Below, piece after piece: positions 19,701 through 30,000 of a DNA stretch of 64,000 bases. The notes under the pieces were generated by a model, which worked only from the letters and a program-made list of their open reading frames with translations, searched no databases and was not told where the DNA came from. The stretch's first letter is position 1; each line of letters begins with the position of its first letter. Both the position numbers and the translations under genes were made by a program. The stretch is from positions 205,795 to 269,794 of the forward strand of contig NZ_QRBE01000002.1 in NCBI RefSeq assembly GCF_003363155.1, written 5' to 3'. The DNA comes from Dyella monticola (lineage in GTDB: Bacteria > Pseudomonadota > Gammaproteobacteria > Xanthomonadales > Rhodanobacteraceae).

Positions 19701-22700
19701 TGACCGGCCCGGCGATCAGCATGAATACGGCCTGCTCGACGTCGCTGGTCGCGCTTTGCCAGGCCTTCGATGCCTTGCGCGCCGGTCACTGCGACATGGC
19801 GCTTGCCGGTGGCTCGTCGATCGCGTGCCCGCCCCGCAGCGGCTACGTCTCGCAGGAAGGTTCGATGTTATCGCCCGATGGGCACACGCGCAGTTTCGAC
19901 GCCGATGCGCGCGGTACGGTGTTCAGCGACGGCGCCGCCGTCGTGCTGTTGAAGCGGCTCTCCGACGCGCTGCAGGACGGCGACCCGATCTATGCCGTCA
20001 TTCGCGGCGCCGCCGTCAACAATGATGGCGGCACCAAAGCGAGTTTCACCGCACCCAGCAGTTCGGGGCAAGCCGCTGTGATAACGATGGCGTTGGATAA
20101 CGCCGGCGTGCAGGCAAATACGATTTCCTACGTGGAAACCCACGGCACGGCCACGCCGCTGGGCGATCCCATCGAGATCGAGGGACTGACCCAGGTATTT
20201 CGCCAGAGCACCAGCGCGCGCGGAGTCTGCGCGATCGGATCGGTCAAGAGCAATGTGGGCCATCTGGTGATGGCCGCGGGCGCGGCTGGCGTGATCAAGA
20301 CGGCGATGGCCCTGGCCGAGCGGCGACTGCCGCCATCGCTGCATTTTCGTGCCAGCAATCCCAAGCTCGATCTGGCCAACTCACCGTTCTTCGTCAATGA
20401 CAGCTTGCGTACCTGGACATTCGACGGCGGTCCGCTGCGCGCGGGCGTGAGCTCTTTTGGCGTTGGCGGCACCAACGCACACGTCGTGCTCGAAGAGCCA
20501 CCGCAGCGCGAGGCTTCCGATGCAGCCGAGGGCCCGCAATTGTTGCTGCTTTCCGCGCGCAGCGATGCGGCGCTCAGTCACGCGGCGGAACAACTGGGCG
20601 CCCATCTCGCAAACCAGACGGATGCTCAGCTCGCCGATATCGCCTGGACCCTGTGCAAGGGACGGAAGATCTTTGCGCATCGCATGCACCTCGTTGCCGA
20701 CCGCGCCGGAGACGCTGCCAAACGATTGCTGGAACCGGCAGCATCGTCATCCACCAAGACTGCGCTCAACCCTGCGCCAGGCATCGTATTCATGTTCCCC
20801 GGCCAGGGTTCGCAATATGCCGGCATGGGACACGCGTTATACGAAACCGAACCCGCATTCGGCGCGGCGATCGACGAATGCGCACACATCCTTCGCGATG
20901 AACTCGGGTTCGACCTGCGCGAGCGGCTGTTCGCCGACGATGCCGATGCACTGCGCGCGACCTGCCTCACCCAGCCGGCGATCTTTGCGATGGAATATGC
21001 GCTCGCACGCCTGTGGATGAGTTACGGCGTGACGCCCGTGGCCATGATCGGCCACAGCGTGGGCGAGTTTGTCGCGGCGGTGATCGCCGGCGTAATGAAC
21101 CTTGCCGATAGTGCACGCCTGATCGCTCGACGTGGACGCTTGATGCAGGCGCTGCCGGCCGGCTCGATGCTGTCCGTGCGCATGGATGCGGCGCAACTGG
21201 CGGCGCGCATGCCGACCGCGTTGTCGCTCGCTGCCGAAAACGCTCCGAATGCGTGCGTCGTCTCGGGCGAAACACCACTCGTCCAGGCGTTTCAGGCGGA
21301 ACTCGAACAAGCCTGCATCGCTTGCCGGTTGCTGCACACATCCCACGCGTTCCATTCGTCCATGATGGACCCGGCGTTGGTGTCATTCCAGCAAGAAGTC
21401 GAACGTATTTCGCTGTCGGCACCCCGTATACCGATGGCTTCGACGTTGACCGGCGGCATGCTGCGCGATGACGAAGCCATCTCGGCGGATTATTGGACGC
21501 GACATCTGCGCGGCACCGTACGTTTTTCGACGGCGCTGCAAAGCCTGCTGAGCGAACCGCAACACGCGTTGCTCGAAGTGGGGCCGCGTACCACGCTCAG
21601 CCTCCTGGCACGCCAGCACTCGCAAAGCCGCGGCAGAGTGGTGCTGGCCACACTGGCCGATAGCCCATCGAACGAACGCGCCACATGGCTCGATGCAGTC
21701 GGGCAACTGTGGTCATGCGGTGTCGACGTGTCGGTCAGTCAATTGGATCGCCGGCAGCGCAAGTATCGTGTGCGCCTGCCGACCTATCCGTTCGAGCGCA
21801 AGCGTCACTGGATCGACACCCCACCGGCTGCCAATACATTGCCAGCGACAGCGGCATCCAACGTTTTCACGCTTCCGGTGCGATCCGACCCCGTCGCGAT
21901 AGCTACACCACCACTCAACCTCATTCCGGAGGCCACCATGGCCCCTGCCCTGTCCTCTACGTCCGCGCGCGCTACGCGTCTGGTCGCACAACTCAGCGCG
22001 CTCTTTGAAGACGTTGCCGGCACAGAATTCGATGACGTGGACCCGGCGACGCATTTCGTCGAACTCGGTCTCGATTCACTGTCGCTGACCCAGGTGGCAT
22101 TGCAGCTGCAGAAGACCTTCGCCTTGAAGATTACCTTCCGCGAACTGATGGAGTCGCATTCTTCCTTCGGGAGCCTCGCCCAACATATCGATCGGCTGCT
22201 GCCACCTGAAGCCGAGGCAGTCGCCACCACGCCCGGTGCAGCAGTTGCCACGACACCGGCCACCCCTGCCGCGACGACCAGTCAGGTATCCGTAATGTCC
22301 CTACCAGCGAATGGCGGATTGATACAGGATGTGATCCAGCAGCAAATGCTGATCATGCAGCAGCAACTGGCCTTGCTCGCACAAGCAGGCAACTCGCCAA
22401 CAGCGACAGCAGCGGCATCGGCATCGGCGCCGTTGGCGGCGACCGTTGCACCGCCGCCGCCTGTCGAGGCGCGACCGGTCGCGACAGGAGCCGACACGCC
22501 GCCAGACGAAGAAGCGGCGCTGGCGCATACCACCTACGACGTCAAAAAGGCATTCGGCGCGATCGCGCGCATCCATTCCGGTTCTACCGAGTTGACCGGC
22601 CGTCAGCGTGTCCGCCTGGATGCATTCATGCGCCGCTACATCGAGCGCACGCGGCGATCGAAGGCTTACACGCAAGAACATCGTCCGCACCTGGCCGATC

Positions 22701-24079
22701 CGCGCGTGGTCAACGGGTTCCGGCCGCTGCTGAAGGAAATCATTTATCAGATCGTGGTCGAACGCTCCAAAGGTTCCAAGGTATGGGACCTGGACGGCAA
22801 CCAATACGTCGATGCGCTCAACGGCTTCGGCATGAATCTGTTCGGTTGGCAGCCTGACTTTGTACTCGATGCGGTTCGCAAACAGCTCGACAGCGGCTAC
22901 GAAATCGGTCCACAGCATCCCCTGGCCGGCGCGGTCGCCAAACAGATCTGCGAGCTCACCGGATTCGACCGCGCCGCGCTGTGCAACACCGGATCGGAAG
23001 CCGTGATGGGCACCGTCCGGGTGGCGCGTACCATCACCGGCCGCGACACGCTGGTGATCTTCGCCGGCTCGTATCACGGCATCTTTGATGAGGTGATCGT
23101 GCGCGGCACGAAGAAACTGCGCTCGGTACCGGCCGCACCGGGCATTCTGCGCAACACGTCCGAACATGTACTTGTACTCGACTACGGCACGCCCGAATCG
23201 CTCGCCATCATCCGCGAGCGCGCGGCTTCGATTGCCGCTGTGCTCGTCGAGCCGGTGCAGAGCCGGCGTCCCGACTTCCAGCCACGCGAATTCCTGCAGG
23301 AACTGCGCGCAATCACCGCCGATACCGGCGCCTTGTTGATCTTCGATGAAGTGGTCACCGGCTTTCGTTCGCACCCGCGCGGCGCACAGGCAGTGCTCGG
23401 AATCGAGGCGGATTTGGCTTCCTATGGGAAAGTCGTTGGTGGCGGCTTCCCCATCGGCGTCATCGCGGGCAAGCGCCAATTCATGGATGCGCTCGACGGT
23501 GGCGGCTGGCAGTTCGGCGATGCGTCGATTCCGACGGTCGGCGTCACCTATTTCGCTGGCACCTTTGTGCGTCATCCGCTGGCCCTCGCGGCCGCGCATG
23601 CGGTGCTCGATCACCTGAAGACATCGGGCGCTGCGCTGCAGGAGCGACTCAATGCGCGTACCACGTCGCTGGCCTGCGAGCTGAACATGTTCTGCGCAGA
23701 CGTGGGCGCGCCGATCAAGGTGACGCACTTTGCGTCGGTGTGGAAGACCAATTTCCTGGAAGATCACCCGCTGCAGGATTTGCTGTTTGCGATGATGCGC
23801 AGCCGCGGCATCCATATTCTCGACAATTTCCCCTGCTTCTTTACCACTGCACACGCCGAAGAGGACTTCGTTACGATCGCCAAGGCGTTCAAGGATTCCG
23901 TGCTTGAGTTGCAGGAAGCGGAGTTCCTGCCCCGCCGCAAAAAGATCGAAGTGCTTCCGCTGGATGCAAGCAAGCCACCGATCGCCGGTGCGCGCCTGGG
24001 CAAGGATGAGGAAGGCAAGCCGACCTGGTTTGTGCCCAACCCCGATGCACCGGGCAAGTTCATGAAATTGAGCGCATGA
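16754..24079 (+). CDS. Hybrid NRPS-PKS with in-line aminotransferase
   Basis: This 2441-residue protein builds the first part of a peptide-polyketide. Order: a C-terminal half of a condensation domain without HHxxxDG (~30-215); adenylation (A3 YTSGSTGTPKG at ~370, A5 NGYGPTE at ~506, A10 NGK at ~704; selectivity residues read by eye DALWLGGTFK); carrier (Ser763); ketosynthase from ~825 with Cys994 and both histidines (VETHGTA, SNVGHL); acyltransferase with GHSVGE (Ser1435) and HAFH at 1531, which indicates malonyl-CoA; carrier (Ser1775); a Gln/Ala-rich linker; and a class III PLP aminotransferase (Lys2226). There is no ketoreductase. The expected product is a beta-amino-gamma-amino acyl thioester. 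The ATG at 16754 follows the JmjC gene; GGAGA is 13 nt upstream. NRPS 2 starts 10 bp downstream. Confidence 0.93.
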   Translation: MNTCVAKPRDGMAEGSTLLDVLPCQTGICASGWTRRDYALDGSVITALSDTARRYHVKETAILCAALALTESRLTGAQGVVANHVDGDESRQLSIDAPRAGGRDTWLQAFCASLGTSAPADGRTAWSVGSDPDRPGAESHHDARTDTTDSHWNVHTSAARIEVAFRAPLTADAIDLLYTGVMRALTWLCASTNADMSSFEICDPEERDCMLAKWNATAIPRCATDTVHDLFTAQVLQHSHLPAIESRGLTLSYAELDARADRVAAGLIAAGVGVGAPVALLLERSPEALIAILGILKAGAAYLPLDPSYPPERLAFVINDARAALVIADVQPPAIPGVQLPIVQLAQLQGDASTYRRPSVDGSALAYVMYTSGSTGTPKGVEVTHRSIIRLVRDVAYVDLSANPRILHAAPLGFDASTLEIWGALLNGGSCIVHDERIPTAGGLETTIERHDARIAWLTAALFNAIVDEDAQKLRGLQQLLIGGEALSVAHVRKAYAALPTIIIINGYGPTECTTFAATYRIPRDIGEHDRSIPIGRPIADTTLYVLNSRSEPVPLGVIGELYIGGAGLARGYLARAELTAERFVAHPFGADGERLYRTGDLVRWLPTGVIEFVGRADGQIKIRGYRIEVGEIEAALQRQPGLRACAVLAREDRPGHKRLVAYYVADDASVSARSLRDQLAHALPEFMVPSIYIAMDALPVTANGKLDRRALPAPDNRRPELADVYVPAIGNTEQRLCELFAEMLGLDRVGRNDHFFDLGGNSLLAVRTVARIHAELASSVPTIAAFFGAPTPAALGAMIDRRDARAALAARLSHHRPHATAEPVAIIAMAGRFPGANNVEMFWDNLCAGRESITFFAADELDASIPEEQRKDPAYVAARGVIDGVENFDAAFFGISPREAELMDPQQRIFLELCWECLERGGYVPDEHDVPVGVFGGMHNATYFQRHISTRPDLVDKLGAFQVMLANEKDYLATRVAHKLNLTGPAISMNTACSTSLVALCQAFDALRAGHCDMALAGGSSIACPPRSGYVSQEGSMLSPDGHTRSFDADARGTVFSDGAAVVLLKRLSDALQDGDPIYAVIRGAAVNNDGGTKASFTAPSSSGQAAVITMALDNAGVQANTISYVETHGTATPLGDPIEIEGLTQVFRQSTSARGVCAIGSVKSNVGHLVMAAGAAGVIKTAMALAERRLPPSLHFRASNPKLDLANSPFFVNDSLRTWTFDGGPLRAGVSSFGVGGTNAHVVLEEPPQREASDAAEGPQLLLLSARSDAALSHAAEQLGAHLANQTDAQLADIAWTLCKGRKIFAHRMHLVADRAGDAAKRLLEPAASSSTKTALNPAPGIVFMFPGQGSQYAGMGHALYETEPAFGAAIDECAHILRDELGFDLRERLFADDADALRATCLTQPAIFAMEYALARLWMSYGVTPVAMIGHSVGEFVAAVIAGVMNLADSARLIARRGRLMQALPAGSMLSVRMDAAQLAARMPTALSLAAENAPNACVVSGETPLVQAFQAELEQACIACRLLHTSHAFHSSMMDPALVSFQQEVERISLSAPRIPMASTLTGGMLRDDEAISADYWTRHLRGTVRFSTALQSLLSEPQHALLEVGPRTTLSLLARQHSQSRGRVVLATLADSPSNERATWLDAVGQLWSCGVDVSVSQLDRRQRKYRVRLPTYPFERKRHWIDTPPAANTLPATAASNVFTLPVRSDPVAIATPPLNLIPEATMAPALSSTSARATRLVAQLSALFEDVAGTEFDDVDPATHFVELGLDSLSLTQVALQLQKTFALKITFRELMESHSSFGSLAQHIDRLLPPEAEAVATTPGAAVATTPATPAATTSQVSVMSLPANGGLIQDVIQQQMLIMQQQLALLAQAGNSPTATAAASASAPLAATVAPPPPVEARPVATGADTPPDEEAALAHTTYDVKKAFGAIARIHSGSTELTGRQRVRLDAFMRRYIERTRRSKAYTQEHRPHLADPRVVNGFRPLLKEIIYQIVVERSKGSKVWDLDGNQYVDALNGFGMNLFGWQPDFVLDAVRKQLDSGYEIGPQHPLAGAVAKQICELTGFDRAALCNTGSEAVMGTVRVARTITGRDTLVIFAGSYHGIFDEVIVRGTKKLRSVPAAPGILRNTSEHVLVLDYGTPESLAIIRERAASIAAVLVEPVQSRRPDFQPREFLQELRAITADTGALLIFDEVVTGFRSHPRGAQAVLGIEADLASYGKVVGGGFPIGVIAGKRQFMDALDGGGWQFGDASIPTVGVTYFAGTFVRHPLALAAAHAVLDHLKTSGAALQERLNARTTSLACELNMFCADVGAPIKVTHFASVWKTNFLEDHPLQDLLFAMMRSRGIHILDNFPCFFTTAHAEEDFVTIAKAFKDSVLELQEAEFLPRRKKIEVLPLDASKPPIAGARLGKDEEGKPTWFVPNPDAPGKFMKLSA

Positions 24080-24089
24080 GGAGCACGCC

Positions 24090-27000
24090 ATGAATGCCAG
24101 TGATGTGAGCATGGTCTCCACGGCGGTCGACTACGACCCGTTTGCCGATGCCGCACTCGCACGTGTCGTACCCGCGACGGCATCGCAGCGCGAGATATGG
24201 CTGGCCGCGAAACTTGAGCAGGAAGCCTCGCTCGCCTATAACGAATCGGTGTCGATACGGCTGTGTGGTGAACTCGACGTGGCTGCCTTGCAGGCGGCGC
24301 TGCAAGGTGTGATCGATCGGCATGAAGCACTGCGCGCCACCCTGAGTGCGGACGGCAATGAGCTTTGCATCGCCACTCACGTGGCGTTGGATGTCGTCGC
24401 CCACGATCTGTCCGGACTGAACGAAACCGAGCGCAACGAAAAAATTTCTGCGGCGCTCGGCATGGCCGTCGGCACGCCGTTCGACCTGGAACATGGACCA
24501 CTCGTGCGCGCCCATCTGCTGAGGCTTGCCGAACACGAGCACCTGCTCATCTTTACCGCGCACCACATCATCTGCGACGGCTGGTCGTTCGGCGTGATCG
24601 TGCGCGATCTCGCCGCGCTGTACGCACAACGGCTGGGTCAGGGCGGCGGCGCCGCCCCTGCGGACGCATTCACTGACTACGCCATCGCCGAAACGATGCG
24701 CGCGCAAACCGATAGTGGCCGCGATGACGAACAGTATTGGCTGAGCCGGTTCGGCGGCGCATTGCCGTCGCTGGACCTTCCCACCGACGGTGCGCGCCGC
24801 CGTCATCGCAGCTTCGCTTCACAACGCGAAGATCGCACGCTGGATGCCGCCCTGATCGCGGACATCAAACGCATGGGCGCGCGGCGCGGTGCGAGCTTTT
24901 ATGCAACCCTGCTGGCCGCTTTCAGCGCGCTGCTGCATCGGTTGAGCGCCCAGGACGATGTGGTGGTGGGCATTCCCAGCGCCGGACAAGCGGCCGACGG
25001 GAAAAATAATCTCGTCGGTCATTGCGTGAACGTATTGCCGTTGCGTACCGCGATCGACTCGCACGCTCCGTTTGCCACGGTGCTCGATCATCTGCGTGGC
25101 GATCTGCTCGATGCGTTTGAGCATCGGCAATATACGCTCGGCAGCCTGCTCGGGCGATTGGCCATGCCGCGCGACCCTGGCCGGCTTCCACTGGTCAGCG
25201 TGCTGTTCAACCTGGATCAGGCGCTGGACGAACGTACCGTCTCCTTCCCCGGCCTGCGCTTTGAATTCGCCGGGAACGCGCGGGCCTACGAGAACTTCGA
25301 ACTATTCGTCAATGCAGTACAAGTAGGCGACGGCCTGCGACTGGAGTGTCAATACAATAGCGACCTGTTCCGCGGTGAAACGATTCGGTGCTGGCTCGAT
25401 GCGTACGAGACCTTGCTGCGCAGCGCGGTAGCGACACCGGACATCGCCGTGCAGGAACTCAGCCTCCTCTCAGAAGCCGCACAGCGCAGCATCGCGACAC
25501 TGCAGCCTGCAAGTACCCCGTATCCCGAGCAAAAACTCGCACACGAATATTTTGAACAGCAGGCAGATCGAGTCCCCCATCATGCTGCAGTACGCGACAG
25601 CGCAAGGCAGCTCAGCTATGCCCAATTAGAGGCCCGCGCCAATCGACTCGCGCGTGTCCTGCGCGAGCGCGGTGTCGCTCGCGGCGACCTGGTAGGCATT
25701 GCCTTGGCGCGCAGCGCGGATATGGTGGTGGCCGTGCTCGCCGTGCTCAAGGCCGGCGCGGGCTATGTACCGCTCGATCCGCAATTTCCCGCCGACCGCC
25801 TGGCATTCATGGCCGACGATGCCGCCCTGGCATCGCTCATCGTCGACGATGTCACGCCGCAAGCGTTCCAATTTCCTCCATCGCGCGTGCTGTCGCTGAA
25901 GCACGACGCCGATGCGATCGAATCGGCTTCCACCGCGCGCTTGCCGCGCGACGACGCGGCGGCGACGCCCGATTCGGTGGCCTACGTGATTTTCACGTCC
26001 GGTTCAACCGGCCGACCCAAGGGCGTGCGCGTTCCCCATCGCACGACGTCGAATTTCCTGACCGGCATGCAACGCGTTCCGGGCATCGCCGAAGACGATC
26101 GACTGGTTGCCGTGACGACGCTATCGTTCGACATCGCCTTCATGGAATTGATGCTGCCGTTGAGCGCCGGCGCCGAAGTCATCATTGCCGACCGAGACGA
26201 TGTGCGCGACGGTGCTGCACTGCGCCGCTTAGTGGAGCAAAGCGATGCGACCATGATGCAGGCCACCCCTTCGGGCTGGCGCATCCTGATCGAAGCAGGC
26301 TGGCATGGACGCGAACGTTTTCGCGCCATCTCCGGCGGCGAACCACTGGCGGTCGATCTTGCCGAAGCGCTGCTACAGCGCTGCAACGAGGTGTGGAATG
26401 GATACGGCCCCACCGAAACGACCGTCTATTCGACCTATTGGCGGGTCACCCATCCACGCGCCGGCATTTTCATCGGACGTCCAGTCGCCAACACCCAGAT
26501 CCATGTCCTGGACGAACAGCGCGCGCCGTGTCCGCTGGGCGTGCCGGGCGAAATCTATATTGGCGGCGCCGGCGTCACGCTGGGTTATTTGAATCGCCCG
26601 GAGCTCGATGCCGAACGCTTCCTGCCCGATCCCTTCGTGGAGCGCAGCGGCGCGCGCATGTATCGCACCGGCGATCGTGGTCGCTGGCTGGCCAATGGCA
26701 TGGTTGAACACCTGGGGCGGCTGGATTTCCAAGTGAAAGTGCGCGGTTATCGCATCGAGCTGGGCGAAATCGAATCCGTGCTCGCCGATGTGCCCGAGGT
26801 CGATCGCGCCGTCGTGATCGCACGCGAAGACCGCCCGGGCGACGTCCGGCTCGTCGCCTACGTGGTGATGCGCGATCACGCCGGCTTCGACGAAACGGGC
26901 CTGCGCGAACAGCTCAAGCGTCGGCTGCCGGATTACATGGTGCCGCAGCATGTCATCGAGCTCAGCGCGATTCCGTTGCTGCCCAACGGCAAGACCGATC

Positions 27001-30000
27001 GCAAGGCACTGCCCGCGCCACACGTTCACTCTGTCGCGTCGGAAACAGCACGCATCGCACCGCGCACCGACGATGAACGCCGTGTGGCGGCGGCGATGGA
27101 AAGTGTCTTGTCGCTACCTGATCTGGATGTACGCGACGATTTCTTCGCCCTGGGTGGCCACTCCTTGCTGGCGGCGCAGCTCACCGCGCGCCTGAATCGC
27201 GAGTTCGGTATCACGTTGTCGTTCCGCACCCTGTTCGATGCGCCGACGATCGCCGAGCTTGCGGCAGCGATCCATGCGCAAGTGGTCAGCGGCGCAACGC
27301 CTGCCGCACAGCCCATCACGCGACGCGCGGATCAAAGCCGCGCACCGCTGTCGCTCATGCAGAGCCGCTTGTGGTCACTGGAAGAATTGCAGCCCGGGCG
27401 TGTCACGTACAACGCACCATCCGCGCATCGACTGCGCGGCCATCTCGATGAGGCTGCCTTCCAGCTTGCGTTGCGCGCCTTGATCCAGCGTCAACCGATC
27501 CTGCGCACGGCGTTCCGCCGCGATGGGCAGGCCGTCGAACAGATCGTCGCATCCGATATCGACGTGCCGCTGTTCCCTGCCGAGGACCTTTCCGGCGTGC
27601 CGGAAACCGAGCGGGAAGCCGCGCTGATGCGGCGCCTGCAGGCCATCACCGATACGCCGTTCGATCTTACCCAGGCGCCGCTGTTCAGTGCGCGCATGTT
27701 CCGCCTGGGCGATGACGATCACGTGTTTTTCTTCATGCCCCATCACATCATCTGGGATGGCTGGTCGTTCGACATTCTGTATGCCGAACTGTCGTCGCTG
27801 TACCGGGCGTTCGTCGAGGGAGCGCCCTCGCCGTTGGCGCCGTTACCAGTCAGTTATGGCGATTTCGCCGCCTGGCACACGCAATGGCTGGAAGGCCCGC
27901 AGTTTCAGACGCAGCTTGCGTACTGGCGCGAACGCCTCGCGCAGATGGCGGACATCCGCGCATTGCCCACCGATCAGCCGCGGCGGCCGGGCATGTCCGG
28001 CATCGGCCGTACCGAATGGATCCGGGTGCCCAAGGAGGCGACCGATGCGATGCACGACGTCGCGCGGGCCGCCGATGCCACACTCAACATGACCTTGCTT
28101 GCGCTGTACTACGTATTGCTCAGCGGCATGGCTGGCGAGAACGACTTGGTCGTCGGCACGCCGGTACGCGCGCGCAATCAGACCGAAGTCGAATCGGTCA
28201 TGGGCTATTTCAATAATCTATTGCCGTTACATATCACCGTCGACACGACGCTTCCGTTCATCGATTTCGTTCGTTACGTCAAACGTGCGGCGATCGAAAG
28301 CTTCGGCCATCCCGACGTACCGCTTGAATACCTTCAGCGGGAATTGCGTGTCGGCGCAGGCAGCGGCGCGGTGCTTTATCAGGCACTGTTTTCGTTCCAG
28401 GATGCGCGTCAACGTATCGTGGACTGGGGCGGCTTGGCGCACGAGCAGATCCTGCTGTTCCAGAGCGGCGCGACGGAAGACCTTGGCCTGTGGTTCCTCG
28501 AGAGCAACAAGGGCATGGTCGGCGGCGTCACCTATAACGCCGACATCCTGCACGCCGAAACAGCACGCCTGTTGCGCGATCGCTACCTGACCATGATGGC
28601 GCGCGTCAGCGTGGACCCACAGCAACGCGTCGGTTCGCTCACCGCCATCGGCGATGGCGAACTGGCGCAGGAGCAAGCCTGGAATGCAACGTCCATGACC
28701 GTGGAGCTGCCAAGCAGCGTAGCTGCCATGTTCGAACGGCAAGCCGATCGGGTGCCGGAAAAGACGGTGCTGACATTCGGCAGCTGGGGCACGCGCTACA
28801 TCGAGATCGAGCAACGCGCCAACCGTATCGCCTGCTGCCTGCGTACACGTGGCGCAAGCGTCGGCACGGTCATCGGGCTGAGCGCGGAACCGGGGATAAA
28901 CCGCTTCGCCGGCATGCTGGGAATCCTGAAGACCGGCAGCGTATGCGTGCTGCTCGATCCAACCGATCCGGTCGCGCGCCTGAAAGAGATCATTGCCGAT
29001 GCGGGCATCAGTCTTCTGGTTGGCGAGAGCGCGCTGGAGAACCCCCTTCAATGGCCCCGCGCGCAAGCCGTCTGGTTCGACGCGGACACGGTAGAAATCA
29101 TTGGCGCGGCGAGTGATCGCGACGCGTTTGCGCTAGAGGGTGTCGATGACAACGTAGCGATCGTCGTCTACGTGCCCGATGCCGACGGCCGCCCCAGCGG
29201 TGCGGCATTTACGCATCGCGCCATTGCCAATGCATGCCAGGGATTACACGATTCGCTCGCCTTGTCGCCAGACGATCGCATCCTTGCGACCGCCCCGCCG
29301 GCAACCAGCGAGGCCATCATCGAAACCCTGCTGCCGATGGCGTTCGGTGCCGAGCTGATTCTTGCCAGCCAGCGGGAAGCGCACGACGGCGAAGCGCTGA
29401 TCAAATTGACGCAGAACCATCAGGCGAGCGCGATGTTCGCTGCACCTGAGGCGTGGCAATCCATGGTGACCGCGGACTGGACGGGTCGCGCACAGATGAA
29501 GGTGGTTTGTACCGGCAACCTGCCTACGCCCGATCTGGCGCAAAAACTGGCCGAACGCAGCGCCGGCCTCTGGAATGTATCGGGCTCTGCCGATAGTTCG
29601 CTGACGGTGTCCTGCGGCCGCATCGAACGGCCTGCCGAAAGCCTGCACAGTGGTCGGCCGCTCGGCAATACCGCGGTGTGGATTCTCGACGGGCAGCAGC
29701 ATCCCTGCCCGATCGGCGCCATCGGCGAAATCCATGTCGGCGGTGTATCGCTAAGCCAACCGTTCGGCACACGTGCCACCGCGCACGACCGTGGCGCCGT
29801 GACGGCCTCCGTCGTTTCGACCGACAGGCGTCTGCAACGCACGCACCGTCGCGGGCGCTGGCTGCTGAGTGGCAACATCCAGGAAATGGGTCGCACCGAT
29901 CGCCGTGAGTGCATCCACGGCCGCGAGGTCGATCCGGCGACCATCGAATCCGAACTGCTTAGCCAGCCCGGCGTCGCGCGCGCTGTCGCTGTCGCGCGCA

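Noticed and set aside
22301-24121. 606-codon minus-strand open frame opposite the aminotransferase domain
   Set aside because: Mirror frame of GC-rich coding sequence; the plus strand carries unambiguous ACP and PLP-aminotransferase motifs.
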